Shown: positions 1-9,716, counted from the stretch's first letter. The stretch is 64,000 nt of DNA from Hyphomicrobiales bacterium (GCA_017305555.1 JAFKKM010000018.1:1-64000); one strand, 5' to 3'. The notes: generated by a model from the sequence alone, not told the origin. Numbers and translations: made by a program.

Positions 1-435
1 GATGCCGGCCAGCACCTTGTCGATATCGCCCCAGCGGGTGATGGCCTTGAAGCGGGCCGGATCGAGGGTGTCGAGCGAGACGTTGATGCGGCGAACGCCG
101 CAGTCGCGCAGCTCGCTAGCGAAGCGGGCGAGTTGCGAGCCGTTGGTGGTCAGCGTCAATTCGTCGAGCGCGCCGCTATCCAGGTGACGCGACAGCGAGC
201 GGACCAGCGACATCACGTTGCGCCGGACCAGCGGTTCGCCGCCGGTGAGCCGCAGTTTGCGCACGCCTTTTTCAATAAAGACGGAACACAGCCGGTCGAG
301 TTCCTCTAAGGTGAGGAGGTCCGCCTTCGGCAGGAAGGTCATGTCCTCGGACATGCAGTAGAAGCAGCGCAGATCGCAGCGGTCGGTCACCGACACACGC
401 AGATAGGTGATGTTCCGGCCGAAGGGGTCGGTCAT
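1..435 (-). CDS. moaA: GTP 3',8-cyclase MoaA (3' end outside window)
   Basis: This is the N-terminal 145 codons of the radical-SAM enzyme that starts molybdenum cofactor synthesis by converting GTP to (8S)-3',8-cyclo-7,8-dihydroguanosine 5'-triphosphate. The first [4Fe-4S] cluster motif CDLRCFYC is visible (Cys20, Cys24, Cys27), as is the SAM-binding GGEP at about residue 66 and the family stretch ending [10 protein letters not shown]. The start is the ATG at 433-435, followed at once by the typical MoaA opening [20 protein letters not shown]. The reading frame is open to base 1, so the second Fe-S motif and the C-terminal Gly-Gly lie outside the window. No neighbouring moa gene is visible. 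Confidence 0.96.
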   Translation of the reverse strand, partial: MTDPFGRNITYLRVSVTDRCDLRCFYCMSEDMTFLPKADLLTLEELDRLCSVFIEKGVRKLRLTGGEPLVRRNVMSLVRSLSRHLDSGALDELTLTTNGSQLARFASELRDCGVRRINVSLDTLDPARFKAITRWGDIDKVLAGI

Positions 436-641
436 CGTTCCCGGATGGTTGGCTATAGGCCCTGGCATCGCGCGACACTCGGTTCAGGCATGAATCCCCC
501 CAAAGAAATCCTCCAAGGAATTCCCCGAGGGCTGTTTGCAGCCCTGCATTATTCTCGTTCTAAATCTATGGGCGATCAGGCGGCTCCGCAATCCATCCCA
601 TTGTCGCGGTTGCGCGCGGCCAGCCAGCGCTGGCGGACTGC

Positions 642-1121
642 TTAGCGTGCCGGTTGCGCCGGAGGCGCCGTCGTCTGCGGTGCCGGGAATGCGGAGCTGG
701 CGGCGGGCGCAGGTGCCGCTGCCGCAGGTTTCGGAGCTGCGCGCCTGCGCGGTTTCCGCCGCGCCGGTCGTTTCGGCGGTTCGGCCTGAAGCTCGCCGAC
801 CACCGGGTTCGGATCGAAGACGGTTGTGGGCTGCGAAGTGATGTAGTCGCCCGGACGGTGCGTCACCTGCACCGGCACGGTCAGCGGCTGGTAGTTCGGC
901 AACGCAAAGGCGACGCTGAAGCTATCGGCGTTATCGGGCACAGACAACGAGCAGGGTGTCTTGCAGCTCGACCCGAGCGAACTGGTGGCGTCCGCACCGG
1001 GTGGCACCGAATCCACCTGGATCGATACGTTTTTCGGAGCTGGTTTGAAGGAATCCATCGACAGCGAGGAACAGCCCGCCAAGCCCAAGCTGGCGACCGC
1101 AACGACGATCATACTGCGCAT
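642..1121 (-). CDS. Putative lipoprotein with PEGA-like core and basic Ala/Pro-rich tail
   Basis: The protein is about 159 aa. It opens with a type II signal peptide (MRSMIVVAVASLGLAGC) whose lipobox LAGC places the lipidated Cys near residue 16. The middle (NVSIQVDSVPPGADATSS..CKTPCSLSVPD) resembles PEGA-type surface domains, with a Cys pair inside SCKTPC. The C-terminus is a basic Arg/Lys/Ala/Pro-rich tail, likely disordered and perhaps peptidoglycan-facing. I chose the ATG at 1119-1121 because it gives a clean lipoprotein signal and has GGGTGGGA just upstream; an in-frame start 75 bases earlier would bury the signal. Function is unknown. It stands alone between moaA and gph on the same strand. 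Confidence 0.75.
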   Translation of the reverse strand: MRSMIVVAVASLGLAGCSSLSMDSFKPAPKNVSIQVDSVPPGADATSSLGSSCKTPCSLSVPDNADSFSVAFALPNYQPLTVPVQVTHRPGDYITSQPTTVFDPNPVVGELQAEPPKRPARRKPRRRAAPKPAAAAPAPAASSAFPAPQTTAPPAQPAR

Positions 1122-1271
1122 TATCCCACCCGTTCTCTTGCGGCACCCAGCCACGGACCCCGCGTGAACAATAGGAGGGAGTGAAGCGCCGCGCAATAAG
1201 CGGTTACCAGCCCTTCGGCAGGGTATAAAATTATATAAACATAAATAAATACAATTATTTATATGAAATAT

Positions 1272-1958
1272 CTAATCTTTCACAGAAGTCTTAAGCAGGC
1301 TTTCGACGGCTTCCGGAAGCTCGCTCATCCGGTCGATCAGGCGATCCGGCTTAAGGTCAGCAATCGGGACTTCGGTATAGCCGAACGACACCCCGATCAC
1401 CGGGACGCCGGCGCGCCGTGCCACGCCGATATCGGTTCCGGCGTCGCCGACCATAATGGTGGAGGCGATCGCGCCGCCGGCCTTTGCCACCGTCTGGCGC
1501 AGGATGATTGGGTCGGGCTTGGCGACGCCGAAAGTATCCGCACCGCAGATGGCCGCGAACCGTGGTGTCAGTCCCAGCCGGTCCAGCAGTCGGAGCGACA
1601 GCCATTCCAGCTTGTTGGTGCAGACCGCGAGGCGATAACCGCGCCCGGAGAGGTCATCGAGCGCCGCTTCCAGTCCCTCGAAGGGGCGGGATTCGTCGGC
1701 GATATGGTCAGCGTAATAGGCGATGAAATCCTCGGTCAGCTTCGTCATTTCCTCCGGCGTGACCTGCCGGTTTTCGGCCTCAAGGCCGCGCTCGAGCAGT
1801 CGCCGCGCTCCGGCGCCGATTAGATTGCGTGCGGAATCAAGCGGTAACGGCGACATTTTCTCGCGAATGAGGATGTGATTGAGGGCGCCGATGAGGTCCG
1901 GCGCGGTATCGACCAGGGTGCCGTCGAGGTCGAAAGCGATGACGGGGGCGTTTTTCAT
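1272..1958 (-). CDS. gph: HAD-superfamily phosphatase, phosphoglycolate phosphatase-like
   Basis: This 228-aa haloacid dehalogenase-family hydrolase probably dephosphorylates 2-phosphoglycolate, the product of DNA 3'-end repair and of Rubisco oxygenation. HAD motif I, FDLDGTLVDT, lies at residues 9-18, so the nucleophile is Asp10. Motif II is the CTN near residue 115, and motif IV is MVGDAGTDIGVARRAG near residue 170. The helical cap between motifs I and II is the size expected for the Gph/PGP branch. The start ATG (1956-1958) directly precedes MKNAPVIAFDLDGTL. Phosphoglycolate specificity is inferred from overall similarity; other small phosphorylated substrates are possible. Confidence 0.88.
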   Translation of the reverse strand: MKNAPVIAFDLDGTLVDTAPDLIGALNHILIREKMSPLPLDSARNLIGAGARRLLERGLEAENRQVTPEEMTKLTEDFIAYYADHIADESRPFEGLEAALDDLSGRGYRLAVCTNKLEWLSLRLLDRLGLTPRFAAICGADTFGVAKPDPIILRQTVAKAGGAIASTIMVGDAGTDIGVARRAGVPVIGVSFGYTEVPIADLKPDRLIDRMSELPEAVESLLKTSVKD

Positions 1959-2124
1959 GCCTGATCGCTAACCGGCGGGGCAGGCGGTTGCAAGGGCGGC
2001 TCGGGTCACGGTTTCACGAGGGAACGAGGATGGGCCTGTTCAGGACCGGCGGCCGACGCTAGATAAGTCCGCGAATTGGGTCATGGGCGGGTTCCTTCGA
2101 GAACCTTGGTGGGTGGTGTGACGG

Positions 2125-2823
2125 ATGAATCTCGACGACCGAAAACGACAGGCCGCCGCGCGCGCCCTGGAAGAGGTTCGTGACGGCATGAAGCTGGGGC
2201 TTGGTACCGGCTCCACCGCCAAGCACTTTGTCGACCTGTTGGGTGAGCAGGTCCGCGGCGGCCTCAAGGTGGTCGGCGTCCCGACCTCGGAAGCGACCCG
2301 CATCCAGGCCGAACAGTGCGGCGTGCCCCTGACGACTTTGGACGACATCAATCACCTCGACCTGACGGTCGACGGCGCGGACGAGGTCGATGCCGCGCTT
2401 GACCTGATCAAGGGCGGCGGCGGTGCGCTACTGCGCGAAAAGATCGTGGCGGCGGCGTCGGGCCGGATGATCGTGATCGCCGACGACACCAAATGGGTCG
2501 AGCGGCTCGGCCGCTTCCCTCTGCCGATCGAAGTCATTCCGTTCGGATTGGCGGCCACCCGGCGTGCAATCGAGAACGCCATGGCGGCGAATGGCGTGGC
2601 GGGTGAGTTGCGCATCCGGCAGGCTGGCGCCGGCCATGCTTTCGTCACCGACGGTGGCCACTGGATTATCGATGCCTACCTCGGTGCCATCCCGGACGCG
2701 CCGCGTCTGGCCGGATCGCTGGCATTGATCCCGGGTGTCGTCGAGCATGGTTTGTTTATCGGCCTTGCCAGCACCGTGGTGCTGGCCGGAGCCAATGGAA
2801 TTCGCGTCGTCGAGCGGCGCTAG
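2125..2823 (+). CDS. rpiA: Ribose-5-phosphate isomerase A
   Basis: This 232-aa enzyme interconverts ribose 5-phosphate and ribulose 5-phosphate in the non-oxidative pentose phosphate pathway. Family landmarks are in order: the phosphate loop [14 protein letters not shown] (about 27-40), GVPTSEATR, the catalytic Asp-containing [11 protein letters not shown] (about 80-90), and [14 protein letters not shown] with the catalytic Glu and Lys. The C-terminal part contains VEVIPFG-type sequence ([13 protein letters not shown]). Length matches the family. It is followed 26 bases later by the DUF2059 gene on the same strand, and the two could be cotranscribed. Confidence 0.97.
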   Translation: MNLDDRKRQAAARALEEVRDGMKLGLGTGSTAKHFVDLLGEQVRGGLKVVGVPTSEATRIQAEQCGVPLTTLDDINHLDLTVDGADEVDAALDLIKGGGGALLREKIVAAASGRMIVIADDTKWVERLGRFPLPIEVIPFGLAATRRAIENAMAANGVAGELRIRQAGAGHAFVTDGGHWIIDAYLGAIPDAPRLAGSLALIPGVVEHGLFIGLASTVVLAGANGIRVVERR

Positions 2824-2849
2824 GTCGAACTGGAAATCAAGGAGTTCAC

Positions 2850-3389
2850 ATGAAGTATCTCAGCCAGATGTTGATCGCCGGTGGCCTTGCCGTGGGACTG
2901 GCGCTGTCCGGTGGCGCCGCGCAGGCGCAGACCGCCGCGCCCGCGCCGAAGCAGGAACTCAAGCCGGTGTCGCCAGCGGCGATGGCCGCCGCCAAGGAAT
3001 TGCTCAACTTGAAAAATGCGCAGGCCATGTATGCCAGCGCCATTCCGAACATCGTTCAGCGCACCAAGGCCAACCTGTTGCAGAACAACCTCAACTACCA
3101 GAAGGATCTGGATGAGGTCGCGGTGATCATCGCCAAGGATCTTGCCGGGCGAGAATCCGAAGTCGGCGACCAGATGGCGAAAATCTATGCCAACGACTTC
3201 ACCGAGCAGGAACTGAAGGATCTGGTGACGTTCTACAAGACGCCGCTCGGGCAGAAGCTGCTGACGACGGAGCCCCATGCTATCGCATCGAGCATGGGCT
3301 ACATGAACGAATGGGCGCAGCAGATGATCGGGAAGGTCGCCGAAGAATTCCGCGACCAGATGAAAAAGCGCAACAAGCCGGTGCTGTAA
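2850..3389 (+). CDS. Secreted DUF2059-domain protein
   Basis: The 179-aa product has a Sec signal peptide (MKYLSQMLIAGGLAVGLALS, cleavage near AQAQ at about residues 24-27). The mature region has the pattern of DUF2059 proteins: a helical segment followed by the DFTEQELKDLVTFYKTPLGQKL block at about 120-141, then a short C-terminal helix. Such proteins are widespread and periplasmic, and their role is unknown. The start ATG has AAGGAG seven bases upstream. It lies between rpiA and gor on the same strand, 26 and 13 bases away, so the three probably share a transcript. Confidence 0.85.
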   Translation: MKYLSQMLIAGGLAVGLALSGGAAQAQTAAPAPKQELKPVSPAAMAAAKELLNLKNAQAMYASAIPNIVQRTKANLLQNNLNYQKDLDEVAVIIAKDLAGRESEVGDQMAKIYANDFTEQELKDLVTFYKTPLGQKLLTTEPHAIASSMGYMNEWAQQMIGKVAEEFRDQMKKRNKPVL

Positions 3390-3402
3390 ACGAGGGCGAG
3401 GA

Positions 3403-4797
3403 ATGGCCGTCATGGCGGACTTCGAGGCAGATCTGTTTGTCATCGGCGGGGGCTCGGGCGGCGTGCGCGCCGCGCGGATCGCCGCCGGTCATGGCGCGCG
3501 CGTCATGATCGCCGAGGAGTATCGGATGGGTGGCACCTGCGTCATTCGCGGGTGCGTGCCGAAGAAGCTGTTCGCCTACGCCTCGCATTTCAGCCACGAC
3601 TTCGCCGATGCCGCCGGCTTCGGCTGGACCGTGCCGCCCGCGACCTTCGATTGGCCGACCTTGATCGCCAACAAGGACAAGGAGATCGCACGGCTGGAAG
3701 CGGCCTATACCTCCAACGTCGAGAAGTCCGGCGCGCAGGTGATCAAGTCGCGCGCCGTGTTCGAGGACCCGCATACGCTGGTGCTCGACGACGGCAGAAA
3801 GGTCCGTGCGAAGTATATCCTGATCGCCACCGGCGGTGCGCCGAACCACGGCAAGGTCATTCCTGGCATAGAGCATGTGATCTCGTCGAACGAGGCGTTT
3901 CATCTGCCCGCGTTGCCGAAGCGCATCGTGATCCAGGGCGGTGGTTATATCGCGCTGGAATTCGCCTGCATCTTCGCCGGTCTCGGCTCCGACGTGACGG
4001 TGATCTATCGCGGCGACAACATTCTGCGCGGCTTCGACGACGACGTCCGCGCCCATGTCCGTGCCGAGATGGAGAAGGACGGCATCACGATTCTCACCGG
4101 CTGCACGGTGGACAAGATCGAGAAGCACGGTAACGAGTACACCTCGCATTTGTCGAACGGCTCCAGCATCGCGTCCGATAAGGTAATGTTCGCCATCGGC
4201 CGCCACCCCAATCTTGCCAATCTCGGATTGGAGAAGGCCGGCGTCGCCATCAATCCGAAGAACGGTGGCATCGCCGTCAACGAATTCTCGCAAAGCTCGG
4301 TGCCGCATATCTATGCGGTCGGCGACGTCACGCATCGCTTCAATCTGACGCCGGTGGCGATCCGCGAGGGCCACGCTTTCGCAGATACCGTATTCGGCAA
4401 GCGCGACGTGAAAGTCGATCACGCCGATATCCCGACGGCGGTGTTCACGCAGCCGCAGGTCGGCACCGTCGGCCTGACGGAAGAGCAGGCGCGGGCGCAG
4501 TTCGCCACCGTCGATGTCTACAAGACCACCTTCCGCCCGTTGAAGGCGACGCTGTCGGGCAGCCAGTCGCGCGTGTTGATGAAGCTGGTGGTGGATGGCG
4601 CGAGCGACCGTGTCCTCGGTTGCCATATCGTCGGGCCGGAAGCGGCCGAACTCATTCAGGTCATCGCCATCGCCGTGAAGATGAAGGCCACCAAAGCCGA
4701 CTTCGACGCCACCATGGCGCTGCACCCGACCTCCGCCGAGGAACTGGTGACGATGCGCACCCGCACCGCCCGCTACGTCCGCGAGGCGGCGGAGTAG
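3403..4797 (+). CDS. gor: Glutathione-disulfide reductase
   Basis: This is a 464-aa class I pyridine nucleotide-disulfide oxidoreductase that reduces oxidised glutathione with NADPH in the cytoplasm. The FAD dinucleotide fold starts at residue 11 (LFVIGGGSGGVRAAR). The redox pair is in GGTCVIRGCVPKKL (Cys46 and Cys51). The NADPH fold IQGGGYIALEFA is followed by a YRGDNILRGFD loop whose Arg residues fit NADPH rather than NADH. The second FAD motif is HIYAVGDVTHRFNLTP, and the catalytic base His sits in MALHPTSAEEL near the C-terminus. A second in-frame ATG three codons in (3412) is also possible as the start. Confidence 0.97.
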   Translation: MAVMADFEADLFVIGGGSGGVRAARIAAGHGARVMIAEEYRMGGTCVIRGCVPKKLFAYASHFSHDFADAAGFGWTVPPATFDWPTLIANKDKEIARLEAAYTSNVEKSGAQVIKSRAVFEDPHTLVLDDGRKVRAKYILIATGGAPNHGKVIPGIEHVISSNEAFHLPALPKRIVIQGGGYIALEFACIFAGLGSDVTVIYRGDNILRGFDDDVRAHVRAEMEKDGITILTGCTVDKIEKHGNEYTSHLSNGSSIASDKVMFAIGRHPNLANLGLEKAGVAINPKNGGIAVNEFSQSSVPHIYAVGDVTHRFNLTPVAIREGHAFADTVFGKRDVKVDHADIPTAVFTQPQVGTVGLTEEQARAQFATVDVYKTTFRPLKATLSGSQSRVLMKLVVDGASDRVLGCHIVGPEAAELIQVIAIAVKMKATKADFDATMALHPTSAEELVTMRTRTARYVREAAE

Positions 4798-4802
4798 GGC
4801 GG

Positions 4803-5753
4803 CTACTCGATCACGCCCAGCCAGTCGGCAGCGTTGCGCCACAACGTACCGCGATGTTCGCGGCGAAAAAATCCCATATGGCCGATGGCCTTCACGCCGG
4901 CATCGCTTGGCGCGATCGAGACCACCTCGGGCGTCGTCGCGGTGAAGCCTGAGCACAGCAATTCCACCGCAGAACGTGGCGCCCAGGTATCGTCGGTGAA
5001 CGCGAGCGCGCGCAGCGGCGCTTTGTAATTCGCGAAGTTTGGAAGCGCCGCGAGCGTCGCGTCGCCGAGCAGATAGCGCTCGTTCATCACCCAGCGCGTC
5101 CATTCGAGGAACACGCCCTTCGGCAAATCCTGACCGAGCATCATGCGGCCCGGCAGATAGCCCGCGACCCGCGCCACCGGCATGCCCAGATAGTTCATGA
5201 ACAAATAGACGCGATAGCGTTCCGGCGACGGCATCAGCTTCCAGTAGGCGGCCTGCGCCGACACGAACAGCGCGCGCGTCACCTCGGCGTTGTTCGGCAG
5301 CAGTCCCAGCGCCTGGCCGCCGAACGAATGCCCGACATAGAGCAGCGGCAGGTTGCCGTAACGCTGGCGCATCCACGTCACTGCGCCGGTGACATCCTTT
5401 GCGGCCCAGTCCGTCATCGACGCATTGAAGCCGCGCAAGCTCGGCGGCTTGCCGCCGGCGGCCGAGGGCTTCGGCCGCGAGCCGCCGATGCCGCGATAGT
5501 CGTAGGTGAGCACGGCGCAGCCTTGCCGAGTCAGATAGCGCGCGAAGGCATCGTAATAGCCACGCGGCACCGCGGTGGCCGAATTGATGAGAACGGCATG
5601 GTGCTTAGTCCCGCGCGGCAGGTACAGCGTCGCGGCAAGTGCATAGCCGTCGGTGGCTGGAATTGAGATGTCGTCTGAGTAGACATCGTCGAGAGGAGCC
5701 GATGCGACATTGTTCGCCGGCTCCTGTCCGCGAGTCCTCAGCGCCAAACTCAA
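4803..5753 (-). CDS. Alpha/beta-hydrolase family protein (serine aminopeptidase S33-like)
   Basis: A cytoplasmic alpha/beta-hydrolase of about 316 aa, substrate unknown. It has the oxyanion-strand region VLINSATAVPRGYYDAFARYL, the TYDYRGIGGSRP loop typical of COG4757-like hydrolases, and the nucleophile elbow GHSFGG (Ser at its centre). A possible acid residue lies in AFTDDTWAP and the catalytic His in IGHMGFFRRE near the C-terminus. No convincing ATG precedes the domain. I favour TTG at 5751-5753, which has AAGGGAG eight bases upstream; the frame stays open further 5' but that part would run antisense into the DAHP synthase gene. It is convergent with gor, with five bases between the stops. 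Confidence 0.8.
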   Translation of the reverse strand: MSLALRTRGQEPANNVASAPLDDVYSDDISIPATDGYALAATLYLPRGTKHHAVLINSATAVPRGYYDAFARYLTRQGCAVLTYDYRGIGGSRPKPSAAGGKPPSLRGFNASMTDWAAKDVTGAVTWMRQRYGNLPLLYVGHSFGGQALGLLPNNAEVTRALFVSAQAAYWKLMPSPERYRVYLFMNYLGMPVARVAGYLPGRMMLGQDLPKGVFLEWTRWVMNERYLLGDATLAALPNFANYKAPLRALAFTDDTWAPRSAVELLCSGFTATTPEVVSIAPSDAGVKAIGHMGFFRREHRGTLWRNAADWLGVIE

Positions 5754-6014
5754 GTCCGTAGCTCCCTTGCCGCCCGGCCGGTCGGCCCGCTCGGGCCGTA
5801 GGCATGAAGGCCATGCGTTGGCCTTCGACACTTGACCTTCGACCTCGGGCGCGCCACCTGTCCGATCGTCCGCAGCAAATGCGAATTTCGCGTGCGCCGC
5901 AAGGCCTTGTCTTGCAAGGCTGATTTCCAACTGGCGAGAGGCGGGCGACCTGTGTATAACCCGCCGATCCGCGGTCGCACGGCCGCGGCATCTTTTTTCT
6001 GGGAGTTGAAGACC

Positions 6015-7403
6015 ATGTCCGAGCGGTGGACACCCGACAGTTGGCGCAACAAGCCGGTGGTGCAGATGCCGGCCTATCCCGATGCGAAGGCTTTGGCCGA
6101 CGTCGAGGCGCAGCTTGCGACGTTTCCTCCGCTGGTTTTTGCCGGTGAGGCGCGCAATTTGAAGAAATCCTTGGCCCGAGTCGCAAAGGGCGAGGCTTTC
6201 CTGTTGCAGGGCGGCGATTGCGCGGAGAGCTTCGCCGAGCACGGCGCCAACAATATCCGCGACTTCTTCCGCGTACTGCTGCAGATGGCGGTGGTGCTGA
6301 CCTATGCTGGCGCGCTGCCGGTGGTGAAGGTCGGCCGCATTGCCGGCCAGTTCGCCAAGCCGCGCTCGTCGCCGGTCGAGAAAATTGACGGTGTCGAATT
6401 ACCGAGTTATCGCGGCGACATCGTCAACGATTTCGCCTTCACCGCCGAGGCCCGTACTCCGGACCCGCGCCGGCAGGTGATGGCGTACCGGCAGTCGGCG
6501 GCGACGCTGAACCTGCTGCGCGCCTTCGCGACCGGCGGCTACGCCAACCTCGCCAGCGTGCACGAGTGGATGCTCGGCTTCGTCAAGGGCTCGCAGCAGT
6601 CGCGGCGCTATCAGGAACTGGCCGACCGCATCTCGGATGCGCTCAACTTCATGCGTGCCTGCGGCCTCAATCTGGAGAGCCATCCGGAGCTGCGGGCGAC
6701 CGAGATGTACACCAGCCACGAGGCGCTGCTGCTCGGCTACGAGCAGGCGTTCACGCGCGTCGATTCCACCACCGGCGACTGGTACGCGACCTCCGGGCAC
6801 ATGATCTGGATCGGCGACCGCACCCGGCAGCTCGATCATGCCCATGTGGAATACTTCCGTGGCATCAAGAACCCGATCGGGCTGAAGTGCGGTCCGTCGC
6901 TGAAGCCGGACGAGTTGTTGAAGCTGATCGACGTGCTCAATCCGGACAACGAGCCGGGGCGGCTGACGCTGATCTCGCGCTTCGGCGCCGACAAGGTGAC
7001 GGATGGATTGCCGGCGCTGGTGCGCGCGGTGAAGCGGGAAGGGCGTGTCGTGGTGTGGTCGTGCGATCCGATGCACGGCAACACCATCACCTCGACCACC
7101 GGCTACAAGACGCGGCCGTTCGATCGCATCCTCTCCGAGGTCAAGGGCTTCTTCAACGTGCACGCGGCGGAAGGCACCTACGCCGGCGGCGTGCATCTGG
7201 AGATGACCGGGCAGGACGTCACCGAATGTCTCGGCGGCGCGCGCGCGATCACCGATGAGCACCTCAACGACCGCTATCACACCGTCTGCGATCCGCGGCT
7301 CAACGCCGAGCAGTCGATCGACATGGCGTTCCTGATCGCCGAACTGCTCAAGCAGGAACGCGCCGGCAAGGCGCAACCGATGCCGGCGGCCGCGGGAATG
7401 TGA
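6015..7403 (+). CDS. Class II 3-deoxy-D-arabino-heptulosonate 7-phosphate synthase
   Basis: This 462-aa enzyme condenses phosphoenolpyruvate and erythrose 4-phosphate, the first step of the shikimate pathway. It belongs to the class II (plant-like, AroA-II) family. It opens with [19 protein letters not shown] and contains the family blocks [44 protein letters not shown] and [13 protein letters not shown]. The ATG at 6015 matches the start of homologues. The next gene, dgkA, begins two bases after this stop codon, which suggests translational coupling. Confidence 0.96.
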   Translation: MSERWTPDSWRNKPVVQMPAYPDAKALADVEAQLATFPPLVFAGEARNLKKSLARVAKGEAFLLQGGDCAESFAEHGANNIRDFFRVLLQMAVVLTYAGALPVVKVGRIAGQFAKPRSSPVEKIDGVELPSYRGDIVNDFAFTAEARTPDPRRQVMAYRQSAATLNLLRAFATGGYANLASVHEWMLGFVKGSQQSRRYQELADRISDALNFMRACGLNLESHPELRATEMYTSHEALLLGYEQAFTRVDSTTGDWYATSGHMIWIGDRTRQLDHAHVEYFRGIKNPIGLKCGPSLKPDELLKLIDVLNPDNEPGRLTLISRFGADKVTDGLPALVRAVKREGRVVVWSCDPMHGNTITSTTGYKTRPFDRILSEVKGFFNVHAAEGTYAGGVHLEMTGQDVTECLGGARAITDEHLNDRYHTVCDPRLNAEQSIDMAFLIAELLKQERAGKAQPMPAAAGM

Positions 7404-7404
7404 T

Positions 7405-7758
7405 GTGCTGAGGGCGTGGCGGGCGACGGTCAATTCGTGGAACGGATTGGCCTTCGCCATCCGCTCCGAACAGGCGATCCGCGAGGAACTGGCGGCGCTG
7501 ATCCTGTCGGTGCCGCTGGCGTGGCTGATCGGCACCACGCCGGCGCGCCGGGTCGAGATGGTGGCGGTGATCCTGCTGCTGCTGGTCGTCGAATTGCTCA
7601 ACACCGCCATCGAGAAGCTGGCCGACCGGCTGACCACCGACCGCGATCCGCAGATCGGCCGCGTCAAGGACATGGGCTCGGCGGCGGTCGGCGTCACGCT
7701 AATCATCGCGGGCGTGGTCTGGCTGTTCGCGCTCGCTGAATGGTTGGGATGGGTTTAG
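7405..7758 (+). CDS. dgkA: Diacylglycerol kinase, DgkA family
   Basis: A 117-aa integral membrane kinase that phosphorylates diacylglycerol to phosphatidic acid, recycling lipid from membrane-derived processes. Three hydrophobic segments are visible (about 30-47, 51-67 and 92-112). The conserved acidic residues lie in FAIRSEQAIREEL and in the signature VVELLNTAIEKLADR. The start is GTG at 7405, immediately after the TGA of the DAHP synthase gene; the ATG overlapping that stop is out of frame. Length is normal for the family. The pairing with an aromatic pathway gene is probably positional rather than functional. Confidence 0.93.
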   Translation: MLRAWRATVNSWNGLAFAIRSEQAIREELAALILSVPLAWLIGTTPARRVEMVAVILLLLVVELLNTAIEKLADRLTTDRDPQIGRVKDMGSAAVGVTLIIAGVVWLFALAEWLGWV

Positions 7759-7800
7759 CGCGGGCGAGATGTTTCATCCTGACGCGGCCCTATTCCGAAA

Positions 7801-7833
7801 CGTCATCGCCGGGCTTGACCCGGCGATCCATCC
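7801..7833. repeat. Palindromic intergenic repeat, copy 1 (5' of nadE)
   Basis: A REP-like unit whose core is a perfect 9-bp inverted repeat (7805-7813 and 7819-7827) around the five-base loop CTTGA. The scaffold CGTCAT..CCGGGCTTG.CCCGG..ATCCA recurs in the same orientation at 9685-9716, so the two copies bracket nadE. Similar elements are abundant between genes in Bradyrhizobium relatives (from memory). Confidence 0.75.
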
Positions 7834-7922
7834 TTCTGAAAAGAGATGGATGCGCGGATCAAGTCTGCGCATGACGACGGAGACGTCCGTCAAACGCAGA
7901 AAGCTGCGAGACAGGTGAATTG

Positions 7923-9668
7923 ATGGCGACCGAATTCAAGATCACGCTGGCGCAACTCAATCCCACGGTTGGCGACATCGCCGGCAACGCCGCCAAGGCG
8001 CGCGCGGCGCGAGCGCAGGCGAAGGCCGCCGGCACCGATCTGCTGGTGCTGCCGGAATTGTTCATCGCCGGTTATCCGCCGGAAGATCTGGTGTTGAAGC
8101 CGGCATTTCAGGCGGCCTGCCGCGCCGCCATCGAAGAGCTGGCGCGCGAAAGCGCGGACGGCCCGGCGATGCTGATCGGCTCGCCTTGGGTCGACGAGGG
8201 CAAACTCTACAACGCCTGCGCGCTGCTGGCGGAAGGTCGCATCGCAGCGCTGCGCTACAAGGTCAACCTGCCGAACTACGGCGTGTTCGACGAAAAACGT
8301 GTGTTCGCGCGCGGACCTGTCGCCGGGCCGGTGACGGTCGGCGGTGTGCGCATCGGTGTGCCGATCTGCGAGGACACCTGGCTCGAGGAGTCGGCGGATT
8401 ACGAGAACGTCGTCGAGTGTCTCACTGAAACCGGCGCGGAGATTCTGGTGGTGCCGAACGGCTCGCCCTACGCCAAGGGCAAGACCGACATGCGGCTGTC
8501 GATCTCGGTGGCGCGGGTCACCGAAGGCGAACTGCCGCTGGTCTATCTCAACCAGGTCGGTGGACAGGACGAACTTGTGTTCGACGGCGCGTCGTTCGTG
8601 CTCAATGCCGACCGCTCGCTCGCCGCGCAACTGCCGGCCTTCGTCGAAAACATCACGACGCTGACTTTCACCAAGGGCGTTGAGGGCTGGCGCTGCAACG
8701 GCCCGGTGGCGTCGCTGCTCGACGATGACGAAGCGGACTACGCCGCCTGCGTGCTGGGCCTGCGCGACTATGTCGGCAAGAACGGTTTTCCGGGCGTGCT
8801 GATGGGTGTCTCCGGTGGCATCGACTCGGCGCTGTGTGCGGCGATCGCCGTCGATGCGCTTGGCGCCGAGCGCGTGCGCGGCGTGATGCTGCCGTTCAAG
8901 TACACCGCGCAGGTCTCGCTCGACGACGCGGCGAAACTCGCCAAGGCGCTCGGCATTCGCTACGAGGTGCTGCCGATCGCCGACGCCGTCAACGGCTTCG
9001 AGGCAATCCTCGCCGACACGTTCAAGGGTTTGCCGCGCGATATCACCGAGGAGAACTTGCAGGCGCGCACCCGCGGCACGCTGCTGATGGCGCTGTCCAA
9101 CAAGACCGGCGCGATGGTGGTGACCACCGGCAACAAGTCGGAGATGTCGGTCGGTTACGCCACGCTCTACGGTGACATGAATGGCGGCTTCAATCCGATC
9201 AAGGATATCTACAAGACCGAGGTATTCCGGCTCTCGCGCTTGCGCAACACGTGGAAGCCGGACGGCGCGCTCGGGCCATCGGGCGAAGTGATTCCGAACA
9301 ACATCATCGTGCGACCGCCGACGGCCGAGTTGCGCGACAACCAGACCGATCAGGATTCGCTGCCGCCTTACGAGGTGCTCGACGCCATCCTCGAACGGCT
9401 GGTCGAGCGCGAGCAACCGCTGGCGGATATCGTCGCAAGCGGCTTCGAGCGCGACACCGTTGCGCGGATCGATCGCCTCCTGAATATCGCGGAGTACAAG
9501 CGGCGACAGGCCGCGCCGGGCGTCAAGGTGACGCGCAAGAACTTCGGCCGCGACCGCCGCTATCCGATCACCAACCGCTTCCGCGATTCCGGCGCACCGC
9601 TGCCGCCCGCCGACGCAACGTTGACGCCGCGCAGCGGCAAGGCATCGACGGACGTGTTCGAGGGCTGA
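7923..9668 (+). CDS. nadE: Glutamine-dependent NAD+ synthetase
   Basis: This 581-aa two-domain enzyme makes NAD+ from deamido-NAD+, ATP and glutamine. The N-terminal nitrilase-like glutaminase domain (about 1-265) shows the Glu-Lys-Cys triad in LVLPELF (Glu45), RYKVNLPNYGVFDE and PICEDTW. The C-terminal synthetase domain carries the P-loop GVSGGIDSALC and the TTGNKSEMSVGYATLYGDM block. The ATG at 7923 gives the start MATEFKITLAQLNP; a TTG one codon upstream is less likely. It stands alone, flanked by palindromic repeats on both sides. Confidence 0.97.
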   Translation: MATEFKITLAQLNPTVGDIAGNAAKARAARAQAKAAGTDLLVLPELFIAGYPPEDLVLKPAFQAACRAAIEELARESADGPAMLIGSPWVDEGKLYNACALLAEGRIAALRYKVNLPNYGVFDEKRVFARGPVAGPVTVGGVRIGVPICEDTWLEESADYENVVECLTETGAEILVVPNGSPYAKGKTDMRLSISVARVTEGELPLVYLNQVGGQDELVFDGASFVLNADRSLAAQLPAFVENITTLTFTKGVEGWRCNGPVASLLDDDEADYAACVLGLRDYVGKNGFPGVLMGVSGGIDSALCAAIAVDALGAERVRGVMLPFKYTAQVSLDDAAKLAKALGIRYEVLPIADAVNGFEAILADTFKGLPRDITEENLQARTRGTLLMALSNKTGAMVVTTGNKSEMSVGYATLYGDMNGGFNPIKDIYKTEVFRLSRLRNTWKPDGALGPSGEVIPNNIIVRPPTAELRDNQTDQDSLPPYEVLDAILERLVEREQPLADIVASGFERDTVARIDRLLNIAEYKRRQAAPGVKVTRKNFGRDRRYPITNRFRDSGAPLPPADATLTPRSGKASTDVFEG

Positions 9669-9684
9669 GGGTTTCGCGGCAGCC

Positions 9685-9716
9685 CGTCATGGCCGGGCTT
9701 GTCCCGGCCATCCACG
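9685..9716. repeat. Palindromic intergenic repeat, copy 2 (3' of nadE)
   Basis: Same family and orientation as the copy at 7801-7833. The core inverted repeat is 9689-9697 with 9703-9711 around CTTGT. Compensatory differences (ATGGCCGGG..CCCGGCCAT here against ATCGCCGGG..CCCGGCGAT there) preserve pairing. It starts 16 bases after the nadE stop and could act as its transcript 3' end. Confidence 0.75.

Noticed and set aside
1241-1262. AT-only 8-bp inverted repeat downstream of gph (ATAAATAA with TTATTTAT)
   Set aside because: It could be a weak terminator, but an A/T-only stem in an AT-rich stretch is expected by chance.
3280-5376. A long minus-strand open frame (698 codons) opposite glutathione reductase
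   Set aside because: It runs antisense to gor and the DUF2059 gene, is Arg/Ala/Gly-rich as expected from a shadow frame of GC-rich DNA, and shows no domain. gor is unmistakable on the other strand.
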